A DNA stretch of 64,000 bases. Source: Membranipora membranacea. Lineage: Eukaryota > Bryozoa > Gymnolaemata > Cheilostomatida > Membraniporidae. Shown here piece by piece: positions 37,065 to 48,854 of this stretch. Under the pieces are notes generated by a model, which saw only the letters and a program-made list of their open reading frames with translations, searched no databases and was not told where the DNA came from. The stretch spans positions 30,194,001 through 30,258,000 of the forward strand of contig OU612068.1 in the NCBI GenBank assembly GCA_914767715.1, read 5' to 3'. Numbering within the stretch: position 1 is the first letter of the stretch; each line of letters starts with the position of its first letter. Position numbers and translations under genes: made by a program.

Positions 37065-38464
37065 CCAGATTTGAATGCTGTAAATCAAAAAGTCAACAAT
37101 TGTTAATAGTACGATTTGATAACCTGAAATCTGGGTACTTGTTCTTGCAGCCAGCACTTGCATAATTTTAATTGTCTTTTATCAACATTATGACAGATAA
37201 ACTATACTTATAGTAGGATCCTTATCGACACGGTAAGTTGGGAAAATATACATCATGCAAAACATTCTCTCAAGTGAGCGACAAATCTACGATAGTAATA
37301 GCATCAACATTCTGAGTACAAGGCATCACATCTCAAACATTCCACTGTAGATAACACGATGTTGTCTTTATATCATTATGGAGCAGTCGCACAGGTTGGG
37401 CTTTAATTTTAGGTTGAAAGTTACAAAACAGTCATCAAAAACACACAACGCGAAGGCCAAAGATGAAATATCCCACAGTGTGCGGCTCAATGGCACATTG
37501 TCAGGCAACATTATAAAACGACCCTGAAAATTTCGAGTCAATTACAGTACAAGTCAGCTGTTTTAGCCCCTCCTTTACTAAGTTGAACTTCTTTTCAGTG
37601 TTAGGTTTATTAAACTAATAATTATTTACTGGTAGCTAGGATTTCAACTTATTGTGCTAGCTGCCAGTAGTACAACAGTACAACTGTTTACAGATCTACA
37701 CATTCTATTGGATTATCATGTCTATTGACAAGCTAATTTGGTAGACAAGGATTCTCACATACCAGTCTGTGTAGATTGTCTCTGTATCCCTCCATATTTA
37801 TTGTTTCTGTTTCTACAGCTCCAATCACTCCCTTCTATACCATCAGTTCTCTAGCAGTACATTAATCTTTAGCTGGATATTCCTCTGACAGAGAGCTTAA
37901 GTCAGGATTACTTCTTTGTGAGAGATCATGTTCCTCTGTAACCTCCCCTTCATATCCTGAAGTTTCAGCTACAAAAGCAAAAAAAAATTATGTAAATGAT
38001 ACACATAAAAATATTACACTATTACACTTCATTAGACAGTTGATCTATAAAAAGATCTGTATGTTTTCAAAAATGCCTATGAAAAATTGATGAGATAAGA
38101 TCTTCCATACCTGCATGTCTGTCTGGATGAAGGATGGAAGAAGGAATTATGGATCTGTGTACTATCCACACAACTCATCGTGTATGCAATATGAATTGTT
38201 TGCTATGCTGTGTTGTTAAAAAAATGACAAAATAGCTTTTTAGTGATACTATAATTTGATGGTATATACGTATATATTTACAGCTGACAAAATTATTAAC
38301 AACTATGTACATAATCTGAAAACAAAAGGAACTAGAAATCTCTGACTATTGCAACATTAAACAGAGCCCTGCAACATAATACAGGCATAAATGTAGATGG
38401 CGAAAGACCATAAATCTGTTGTTTAAATAGAAAAGTGAAGAGCTAATAGAAATCTCTGATAACA

Positions 38465-41400
38465 TCAATCTAGATCAGGGAGATCATCATCATTAACTGC
38501 ATCATCTGACATCAGCTCATTATCATCGGGAAGGTGTTCTCCTTCTGATTCATCTCCCCCATACTCAGATAAAGTCTCATCTTCCTCAACAAAGTCTAGA
38601 GCTTTACAAACAGCTGAAGGTGAAATCTTCTCAGCTTCCTCCCAGCTTGAGTCTGATGCAGCTTGCCTGAGAGGCATTAAACCGTCCACGAGACCTGCTC
38701 TAGCTGGATTACCGATTTTGATGTTTGAGAGTGTGTTAGTTAATGACTGAGATTTAGATTCGGGTGAGGTGCATGGTTTGTTTGGTGTAGTGGCTCGAGA
38801 ACTATTTGGTGACTGACTAGATGACCGAGCCACAAAATCTCGTGCTACATTACGGAGCTTCTCTAATCCAGGAAGGTTTATCTTCGGTGATATCGTACTC
38901 TTCTTCAGGATCGGAGACTACAATGGATATGTATGACGTATCTGATAGCGTAATGAAAACATATGATTAGGTTTCGTGAACTTACATCAAACTGTGGACC
39001 AGAGTTTATATTGTTGTTTTTCAGGACTTTCCCCCACATGGTGTATCCTTATTATAAGTGTAACTTGAGACTCTGCACCCTTTCTATGTTTTCATAGCTG
39101 TCAGTGATTCACAGGACCTGGCAAGGGGACCTCTAGCCTTGTTCACGCGGCCACGGGTCTTTGGTTTAGCCAAAAAAAACCTAAAAGACCAAAACCCGTG
39201 GCTGCGTGAACAAGACTAGGGGACCTCTAATTAGTACATAAGGAGATCCCTAGTGTATTATTTTCCATACAGCTACGCTAATGCTCAATTCTTGCTTCAG
39301 TTATTGGTCGATTGCATAAATCCTCTATCTAAGATACAATCTGACTGAGGTTACATTACTCATGCAGGTTTTCAGCGAAAACTTCATATTCAGTTGATGA
39401 TTTCTATACCTTGTTGGGGTTCATAGGTCGTTTTCCCTTATCCCTACTCTGATCACATACAGGAGGCGTAGCGCTCTCCTCCTCCTCCTCTGCAGAGTCT
39501 GATTGTAGATCTGTAGGCTTCTCTGTATCCATGTGATATACACGTTCATCTAACTCCTCATCCTCCTCCTCCTCCTCTCTCACCTCCTGACTACATACTG
39601 GGATTATCTTAGTGGGTGTCGGCTTGTACTTTATATCCAATACTACCTACAATCAACAAAAAGTTAACTGATAAATAAGTCTTTTTATTTTGTGTGAATG
39701 ATTCATAGTCATTCACTATAATAATATAATAATATAAACTATGATAATGATGATGATATGACACATACATCATTACATTATCATACATCATGTCTCAGTA
39801 ATTTGCCGACTTTCTGCAAAAACAAAATAGATGTGCTTATGGTACAATTTAGATAATAGACAGTTTTCTGAGCTCTTATTTATGCCTCAATTCGGAGTTG
39901 TCCTCTCTCCAGTTTGGTACTTTTAACCCATGCCGCATAGGAAAAACCTGTTGAAAGAGGGTTATCTTGAAAACCGCTTATGATAGGATGAAACTGATTT
40001 TTGATTCAGAGTCTGCACCATTGAAAAACCTTTGAGACAGGGTTTCCAAATCATTGGAGACTTGAATGTTGATAAATCTTAATTTTAGTGACGAAACTCA
40101 TGAAAAATTCTGCCAAATTGTCCGCAAAACAGGCAGAAAATGCTATAATTGACTATCCAGTTACTAAAATTATTTCCCAAACTATGTCCATATGAGTTTT
40201 CAATGTTGCAGATTCTGAATCAAAAATAATTTTATCCTTTTATAAGCGGTTTTCAAGATAACCCTCTTTTCAGCACGTTTTTCCTATGCGGCGTGGGTTA
40301 AAAGTACCAAACTGGAGAGAGGACAACTCCGAAACGAGGCCTAAATCAGAGCTCAGAAAACTGTCTATTCCATTGTCCAATAAGCAATTGCACTTTCTGA
40401 CAAACATTAATTTAAATTTGATGATAGCAATATCAGCAGTCACTTATAACATCATCAGTGTACTCACACCTACAGAAATCACATAATATAACACAGTAAG
40501 TATACTCACATCGACAGCAGTGGCCTGCTGAACAAGGTATTGCCATCTCAATGATATCCTGTGCATTAGATTCTTAGTCTTAGTAATATCTGGTCTCAGT
40601 GGTGTCTCCTTCCATATACGACATTGTTTACTAAGCTCAGCTCTCATAGCTTCAAGGTCGTCCTTATAAGTAAAATAAACATACATGCAAATTTATTTCT
40701 CTAACAATTATTAGTTCGAATCACATATATGTACAAACTGCATTTTTTTCTTCTTTCTCTTCTTTTAGCACATAACGAAAAGCATTTTTTGTCTTAAAAT
40801 GATTATGATGCCAATAGAGTTATAAAAAAACCTTCACTGTGTGATGGTAACTCCATTAGAGGCATTAAAAATGACTTAATTGCAATTAAATGCTTCAACG
40901 GTACTAATGGGGCACCCGACTAAGAGATCCAGTTCGCCAGTAAGCTTGTCGATAAGAGAACTCACTCGCTCTGAACAGTCAACACTGCTGCCAACTACGA
41001 CATCAAACAGAGACATCACACTGTACAGGTAGTACATATCACCGGAGTCACTGAGGTCTAATCTAAAGAACTCATGAGTGAGTGAGCTTATAGACCACTC
41101 AGTATCCTGATCCAGAGAGATATCATTGCCTGATATGAGCTGTGAGATGGTGAGGTAAGCTAGGAACTGACGTAGATTGTTAGATCTCTCACTCATAGCT
41201 GGTAGTAGGGAGGTCAGGTGAAGCTTATTATGGTGATGACTGACCAGATAGAGAAGTCGCTCACATAGCGCAGGCTCCTGTAAACCAAATTAAAAACTCA
41301 TAATGTAATTTTTAACTGTGTTAACCAATGGAGAGGCTAGAGTAATTGTAGCAGGCCAAATTAGCAAAACGCAGCATCAATAGACTTAATAACATAGACA

Positions 41401-44400
41401 TCGATAGATAGATGCCTAATCAGTTTTTGCGGTTTTCGTTATTACTGGTTCACCAAAGTCAGTGGTAGGGATTTAAAGCTTGTTATGTTTTTCAGCTAGC
41501 CCATTAGTTCATTCTAAATCATTCTTGAACAAATCCCTACCACTGATTTCTTATATACAGGAGATTCACGAAAAGTGGAACGACTCCCAAGAGCGGCCTA
41601 GGTTTCTATTGGCTCTATTTCTATGCTCAATAATCATTGCAGCACCCGACTAATATTATTGATAAATTTCAATAAATAAGGAATATTAATTTCGCCAGCA
41701 CATGAGCCGTTATGCCAACGTGGTGATATCCAAACAAATACGTACCCAATGATATTGTTGAAATAATTACACCAGACCTTGATTCTTGATCGGCATTGAT
41801 CTACATGCCTCAGTCTTAGCAGCCTTGGCATGCATACTTGGACACGTAATTATAAGTACTCACAATATTAGCAAACATGATCTCGTTAGGTACAGCTATC
41901 AGTGTATGTATGCAGCTCCTGAGATCTGGTGTCAAACTTGTACTGTAAATAATCAATCATATCCGAGAACTGCTCTGCGTTCTGACAGACAATGATATAC
42001 AGCGTGGAAGAGAACTTATTTGAGTACTATGATTTATTAGAGCAAATTGCAGTTGAAATTAAGAATAAGATTGTTCTCTATTCCATGTGTTTAATCTGAT
42101 ACCCTCAATTGAAGACATTATAATCTTACATACAGTAAACACGGTGTAACAAATATTGTATTCAGTGTTCCAACATTTTACCATATGAGATCTTTATCCA
42201 GAGATAACTTTGCCAGCATCACCATCAGGTCTATGGTCTCCGTGTCTGTGTACATGCGTCTAATAAAGGAACAAAGCATGTGTTCGAAACATCATGAATA
42301 TGTCACCTCTAAATACAACAAATTTATAGATATCAATCATTACTTGGAAGGTGTCGATACCGGCCAAAAAGGGCGATCATATTTACGGATTGGTGACACT
42401 TGAAGGGCAAGCCTGTCATTTTCACTCCTTATATCTAGATATTTGGCACATGGTATCTGTTATACACAAACATAGTGGTCCTTGCTTTACAGCAAGATTT
42501 AAATCAAGAACTAAATGCGTACCGACCAACTGACTAACCAACCAATGTACCTCTTACTCACCAAGTGAGGGTTAACAGCATTATAAACAGTAAATACATA
42601 TATCAGCAGGTCAGGGTAAATTGTTAATTCTGCTATATGGAAAGGTCGGTGCTGTTAGTATAGACTGACCTGTATCATAAATTAGGAAACTACCACAGGC
42701 TGTTTTTTTTGCTGAGGTTACTAAGTTTATGTGCCTTAGACGCTTTATTGGCTTCACACAGTAAGGTAATATTACCTGTAGCTACATGAGGCTGATATTA
42801 CAGATGTCATGGCCTTGAGATTCGCCAGCCTGGGGTGTGAGATGTTGTAGTTCCTCTCATCCTTATAATTCTCGTCCTCGGGAGTCGCTCCCACCTCAGA
42901 GTGATGATCACCACCACCTTATATAACAATAAAACAGTCTCAAATCTCACGTTCATGTGTTACATCTATAATTGTGTCAGTAGATACAGAGGGTTTCATA
43001 ATTTGTTGATTTTAATGCTGTTTAAATGATGTGATGCGTTTTGTGCATATTTAAATAAAGTAAATCAAATTACAATTCCAAATTAATGTTCCTTTTAATT
43101 AAATTAAAAAACATGCTTCCAGGTTTTTGTTGGCCTGATATTATTATAACTGTAGAACCTCACATGAAAAAGTTCCATCCACAATTGAATGGTGGGTGAA
43201 AAAGGATTTCATCTAGCGACAAACTGAGCTTAGATTGAATGTTGTTGATGAGGCAGTTTAATATGCACCATGGTACATGCTAACAAATCTAACATTTATT
43301 CCCAGACTAGATGGATTATCATACATGGTTGATTATTAAATTATATTCACCCATGTCTTACCATAGCTGGCTATGATCTTTTGTATATCTTTGACCCCTG
43401 GAACCCAAGTATCTAATGATTCATTGACTAATTTATAACTATGAGAGAGGATTGTCAGCAAGCATTTCTGTGTAGACTCAACAACAGATCGTCTGACGTG
43501 GAGGCACACTACAAAAGAATCATCATAATGAAGTTTGGTATCGTCAGCATTTCCAACATGATCATTGAGCACCAAGTCAAGAACTATAAGATATATCAAT
43601 AGGTTGTCTCCTTATGAACAATCAACAGACAACTCCATAATTATGACATGTTCAACTTATGAAGACATGATGGGGTACTACAACCTCGCGACTCAACACA
43701 ATACCATAGCAGCAAGGCAAAATTTTGATTGCCACTTCTTTGCTGAATGGCGGTTTGATTAATTTAATTTATGTCGATTACGATTATTAAGCCTAGCCTT
43801 TAAAAACTCCAGCAATACCGTTACAGTTCTTAGCTGTTTAACTCCCAACTTACTAGCATAGAAGATGTTGGTGAGGAACAGGTGCTTGTTTGTGATGAGA
43901 TTTATATTCATATTGATGTTTCTCACTAAGTGAAGGGTGGGAATCTCCTTCCTCAGAAGTTCCAACATAGATTGATCTCTAGCGGTTACAGACTCAGTAA
44001 TGTTTACAGGAAGACTGGAGAGATCGAGGAGCTTGCGGTTAATGTCCGCACTGCGGTCAGCTAACCATGAAATACCAGGAGGAAGCAGCCTTATTGCACC
44101 CTTCCCATCTCTCTATAACATAGCAATTAGTATTGAAGGCATTCTCATTATCTTTGCTGCTGGCAGAGAATTGTATAAAAATAAAGTTTTTATTAATGTA
44201 GAAGGTAAGTTCTCACCCGTTCTCTGCGTAGACGAGATCTCAGCTCCTCAGTTTCTTGATCGGCTTCTCTTGCTGAAAAATAGGAAAAAATGTAACTACT
44301 GCTTGCTCTGTTGTCTCATTGTCAATTCAAGTTCAGCAACAAAAACATTTGGAATGAAAATATCGTTTCTAAAAAACATGTTTTTGCATTAGGAATAAGT

Positions 44401-45120
44401 TTAAAACAGCAAAGCTAACGCATAATGACAAAAAGGCCACTTCGGACACTTCTACATCATAACTACAACATCAATAGAGATAAAAAATAATTAACAAAGA
44501 CAAGTGTTGCTCTAACAAGTTTACACTTAATATATAAACCAGTCTTCTGCTGTTCAATTCTGTGAACGATAATAAACTCCTACCAGATATTTTGATTGCC
44601 TCAGTTTTCAGCTGGACTTTTGGTTTTCCATCTCTAAAGTTTGCCAGTAAGTCTCCCAGGTTCACATTGACGGTTTTTGCCAGTGAGGATGCGGAGGCAG
44701 GACCGGCCATTAGCTGAGCGGGCTCCAACTCGTTATCAGGTTCAATCTGAGAATCATTGTCAGTATCTCCTCCGCCGATTTGTAACATCTCAGCCACATC
44801 ACCTGCCTCAGCTTATCATTGGAAAAAGTAAAACATACTTTACCAGTACCATACCATAATTTATCATTCTTTGTTTCTTTTCATAGTTATGATTTTCAAT
44901 TTCAACGTCCTTCCCACCTAATATGCAGACCGAAACACAAAACAAAGGAGTACAAGGGCAGTGTTCACCTAAGAGTCCTTAGATTGAGTATGTTAAACTT
45001 TACCTGCCAGGATATGAAACACATTGTTTTCATTGTGTAATATAGTTTAGACTACAAACCTTTCCATTTTTGAAGCTTTGACTTAAGGAGCGCAGCAGAC
45101 TTAGGTTTCATGCTCTTCAT
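38465..45120 (-). CDS. SLF2/FAM178-like SMC5/6 localisation factor
   Basis: Twelve exons: 45060-45120, 44584-44802, 44217-44272, 43782-44112, 43362-43583, 42776-42917, 42182-42259, 41864-41942, 40900-41277, 40510-40662, 39410-39646, 38465-38917. All phases close, giving 802 residues. The start MKSMKPKSAALLKSKLQKWK follows an in-frame TAA. Residues about 110-570 match my memory of the C-terminal domain of vertebrate SLF2 (FAM178A): DLMVMLAKLSLDKDL against LLLMLFKMSLEKEL, and HNKLHLTSLLPAMSERSNNL then RQFLAYLTISQLI against HNLLWLVQLVP...LRQCLSLVIISKLL. Known role: SLF2 with SLF1 brings the SMC5/6 complex to damaged or viral DNA. Here a Ser-rich, acidic tail of about 230 residues, ending NDDDLPDLD, follows the domain. 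The junctions after 43782 and at 40900 have weak donors. Confidence 0.7.
39134..39218. mobile_element. TAG-ended fold-back mini-element, 85 bp
   Basis: Starts TAGCCTTGTTCACGCGGCCA and ends with its reverse complement (TGGCTGCGTGAACAAGACTA), arms about 30 bp. It is flanked by the exact 9-bp repeat ggggacctc (39125-39133 and 39219-39227). It lies in the last intron of the SLF2-like gene. Confidence 0.8.
39855..40369. mobile_element. 515-bp MITE with about 165-bp inverted arms
   Basis: The left arm (aatagacagttttctgagct..., to about 40020) and the right arm (about 40205-40369) are reverse complements, sharing 'gagttgtcctctctccagtt', 'tggtacttttaaccca' and 'gggttatcttgaaaaccgctta' less one base or so. 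The middle is unrelated AT-rich sequence. It lies in intron 10 of the SLF2-like gene. The target duplication is unclear, perhaps TA. Confidence 0.8.
41459..41546. repeat. Hairpin, 16-bp arms
   Basis: tcagtggtagggattt at 41459-41474 pairs with aaatccctaccactga at 41531-41546, spacer 56 bp. It lies in an SLF2-like gene intron. Probably another short fold-back element. Confidence 0.65.
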
Positions 45121-46992
45121 ACCTGACACTTTTGTTTATACCCAGAAGGGCAGGTGGCAATGCTAAAATAGTAAACATTGACGTATACGATGTGACATGA
45201 ACTATTTTATGAAAATATATATTCCAAATAACTTTTTAGGTTAGGATTCAATCAACAGCTCTCCTTATCTGTCAAGTGATGCACCATCATGAGTTTCAGT
45301 GGTTGTCTGTGTTGATACAATTATCGCTAATTGCTCATTTTGTAGGGCATGTTGTAGTAAAGAAGGTTAACTGGTAGATTGAGAGACCTCAATTCAAAGA
45401 AAGGTCATCGTAATTAACTTTTTCGTAAGAACTTGCACTAGTTATAACAATAATTATGACCATTAACTGTTGAGTACAAGACGGACTCTGCACTGAGAAT
45501 TGCTGTGTTCTGAGTGAACATAGTATCCACAGTAGAAAACCATTGAAGACACAAACACTGAGGAGTTAAAAACAAGAAGTGCCTCCTTTGGATAACAATT
45601 TTTATAGAGTATTTGGCCACAGGTGTTACAGCATTTGCCATTTTATTATTCTATTGTCTCTGTTATACAGAAGTCCTCCTTCACATGGGGGCGGGGGTGG
45701 AACTACTACCCTCTGTTTCCAGGTTGATGCTAGGTATTGTGCCTCTTGGTTTTCCCTCTGGCTGGTGGCTCTCATAGTGCTTGGTGGTTCTGGGAGATTG
45801 ACTATGAATGTTGCACACTGTCACAGAGGCTATCACTATGTATGCAATGAGGGAGTTCATAGATATATTATATGGGTCATAAAAATAACTTAATTTTTCT
45901 TATAATAATAATTATTAAATTGTTTAGATAAGTTTAGTTTTTCTTTCTTCTAATCTAAAGAGCGGTGACTGTAAGACTATTGAATATATTAAGTATATTA
46001 CCTTTTCACCTTTATCTTTATCAGCGTTGATGACAGTTGGATTTGTGATCCTCTGTAGTCATGTCCAGTAAATTGTCAGTAGAACATCATCAACTGTAGG
46101 AATAAACAGAATTTGCTGGGATGGTTTACAGTAATCCGTAATAGGTATTGTCAACTGAGAGGCACATTTCACTACAGGCTTCAAATCAAATGTCAACCGG
46201 TGGTGCTAGCTGGGCTGGACAACATTTCAATGGTCAGCCGGTGGGTTATTAGTATGAAGAAAATAAGAATAAAAAGACATGACAAATACTATATACATAA
46301 AATACAATGATGACTACTAGCGGGTTGGCTACTATGGTCAAACTGCAGCTGCACCCGCCCCCCTCTCACCAACCACCCACGACCCACCACAAACACAGGG
46401 TGAGATGACAAACCCCCAGAGTAGATAGCAGGCCATCAATCAAGAACTAGTGACTGTGAGCTAGATTCAAGAATTAGATTCACCCTTCAAATGTTTTTGT
46501 ATGCATATGTCTTTGACCAATGTCCATTATTCAGATGTCATTATCAACAGACAATGCAGTTTAAACATAGAAATAGAGCCTATGAGTTTAAATCAAGGGT
46601 TCTCTATCTCAACACAAAATAACACATCACCAAGGGCATGGTGTATAAAGCCCTTGACATCACATTTAATTTCGCCAAGAGATTTCTTTGAAAATGAACT
46701 AAATGGATCCGTATGATGGTCCATAACCAATGTGAGGTATGAAACTAGGAATATGACCAATCAGAAAGTTGACTAATTTGACCAATCACTTTGCAATGTA
46801 TTTGTTTTTCTTAGTGGCTCCTTTACTGTGTTCCAAGGAAATCTCTAAACGTATTATATTCTTTGTTTTATTTTTTTTATAATAAATAACCACAGAACCT
46901 GGGATATTGGCAATGTTTGACTGTCCCCCTTGACAACAAGCCCCCCCTGAACAACGACAACTCAAGGGGGGCAATCCACTGCAGTGCATGCA
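45121..46992. other. Divergent promoter region, no gene recognised
   Basis: Lies upstream of the SLF2-like gene (-). It contains a C-rich stretch near 46347-46395 (cccgcccccctctcaccaac). No exon with family similarity was seen. Confidence 0.35.
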
Positions 46993-48206
46993 GTCATACT
47001 AGACTTTCAGAAAGCATTCGATAATAAGGTTCCACCTAAACTACTGATGGACCAGATTAGAAAGATTGGAAATATTGATCCTTACATTGCCAACTGGGTC
47101 TAGGACTTTCTATCGGACAGATTCCAAAAGGTTGCTGTTAGAGGTGCAGAGTCGGATGTCTTACCTGTGACCTCAGGAGTACCTCAGGGTTCGGTCCTTG
47201 GGCCTACCTTATTTCTGCTCTATATAAATAAATGACTTACCGGGGGGTCTTTCAATTAGAAACAGCCAAAATCGCAATCTTATCGCTCACTCAGTGAGTG
47301 AGCGATACCTGCTAGGGGTCTCGCTTTCAGATCGCTCAGTCACTTGATGGGACTATATACATTCTGAGTTAGCGATTTGTGAGCGATTTTCTCTAATTGA
47401 AACACCAAGTGAGTGATAATTTTGAGCGATGTGATAGTGATAACTTGCTTTAGTAAAGGATCACTCCTTCTAATTGAAAGACCCCCCTGACTCAGTCTCC
47501 TGCGACGTAAGCCTTTACGCCGACGACACACTGATATATGCTAAAATCCAAACCCGAGCTGATGAGATTTGCTTTCAAACAACATTGACTCACTTATGAG
47601 TTGGTCAACAAAGAACAAAATGCCTTTCAACAGAACGAAATGTGAGGTGATTGTGTTCAATCAAGGTGCTACACTGCTCCCTCAGTGCGCTATATCTGAT
47701 CACTTATTACAATGTGTTGATACCACTAAGTACCTTGGAGTCGTGCTACAATCAGATCTGAAATTTAAAAAACATATATGTGACATTATGGGAAGCGCAA
47801 ACAAGACTCTAGGTTGTATTCTGCGTACACGAGCTTATGCCGCCCTAAGCTTGAATATGCAGATGTACTCTGGGACCCGTATGACAATGCCTCTATAGAG
47901 GATCTCGAACTAGTGCAAAACAAAGCAGTGAGATTCATAAAGAATATCAAAGGCAGACGTGGCGTCACAGAGGCACGTACTAGTCTTGGAATCCAGACTC
48001 TACAAGAGAGACGTAAAGCCCATAGAATATCACTCCTGATGAGAATTCTCTCAGACCAGAATAAACACGATACCCTATCCGCTGACTATGATGAACTTTT
48101 AAACTGTAGATCGCAGGCAACTATGAAAACAAGGGCAGCTGAAAGAGGAGAGTCCACCTCTATCCAGGCATCGTCTGCCGTTTATCATAACAGTTTCCTG
48201 CCATGA
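46993..48206 (+). pseudogene. Dead LINE reverse transcriptase (CR1/L2-like)
   Basis: Reads VILDFQKAFDNKVPPKLLMD, then [20 protein letters not shown], then after an interruption SLYADDTLIYAKI (the YADD catalytic block), SWSTKNKMPFNRTKCEVIVF and TTKYLGVVLQSDLKFKKHI. A frame change near 47860 leads into RPKLEYADVLWDPYDNASIE and VQNKAVRFI, to the end of the thumb/connection region. It is broken by stops (for example at 47101), by frameshifts, and by the inserted element 47242-47487. It is 5'-truncated; no endonuclease is seen. Confidence 0.88.
47242..47487. mobile_element. 246-bp MITE inserted in the LINE
   Basis: Ends are inverted copies: ggggggtctttcaattagaa and ttctaattgaaagacccccc. The interior has several 'gagcgat' words that can also pair. 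Removing it restores the reading YINKDLP-type text into DSVSCDVSLYADD, so it inserted in the reverse transcriptase frame after the LINE landed. Confidence 0.8.
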
Positions 48207-48561
48207 AGCATAAGGGACCTCCGGATAGGGTCTCAACAAAATTAACCTTGGAATGGCTACATGCCAGATTTCTGAAAATACCACTGCTCAAACAGATGCC
48301 TCAACAAATGAGGCACTCGGCTTTTATACCTGACATTGGTAGTTAACGAGTGTTCTAAAGTAATTGAGGTAAGAACATGCCAAAATCCCAGGTTTTTGAG
48401 TAGACCTGTGTCTCCAGTCTCCTGTTTCTAAAGTTTTAAATCTCAAAAGATCACTGTGCAGCTTAATGAGATGTTAAAGTATCTTTGTTCCATATCTCTA
48501 TACAAAAAAGGCAGTAATGCCATAATATAAGACAGCTTCCATAACATAACATGATGATAAC

Positions 48562-48611
48562 TAGCCTGTCTTGACAAGCTTTGTTCGAACAAAGCTTGTC
48601 AAGACAGGCTA
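48562..48611. mobile_element. TAG-ended perfect palindrome, 50 bp, 9-bp target duplication
   Basis: TAGCCTGTCTTGACAAGCTT starts the left arm; the two 25-bp arms are exact reverse complements without spacer (centre ttc|gaa). Flanks are exact copies of gatgataac (48553-48561 and 48612-48620). Confidence 0.85.
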
Positions 48612-48854
48612 GATGATAACATGCTTGGCATGGCTCCAATACTTATCATACAAAAAAGGGGCTTTTGAGGACATAGTATACATAGTATAAGGTTACCTTT
48701 GATACTTGTAGATATTCCTCTGGCAGGTTAAGGTGAAAATCTGGTAATACATATTTTTATGACATGGACCAGGGAAAATTCTCCCTGCATGGACTGATAA
48801 CCGATAGACGAGCATGAAACATCGCTGGAACCTTGACCAGAAGAAGCCTGTAAC

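Larger units (their letters stand above)
35347..38464. other. Intergenic region rich in repeats
   Basis: Between the start of the oxidase gene and the 3' end of the SLF2-like gene. It holds the 19-bp minisatellite, the 134-bp tandem duplication and the large inverted repeat described separately. No exon was recognised in the rest. Confidence 0.5.

Noticed and set aside
38465-45120. UVSSA, virilizer (VIRMA) or FANCI as identity
   Set aside because: Motif comparison from memory did not fit; the helical-repeat core fits FAM178/SLF2 better.
45579-45893. A 104-residue open frame with hydrophobic stretches
   Set aside because: No homology, no exon signals; probably chance.
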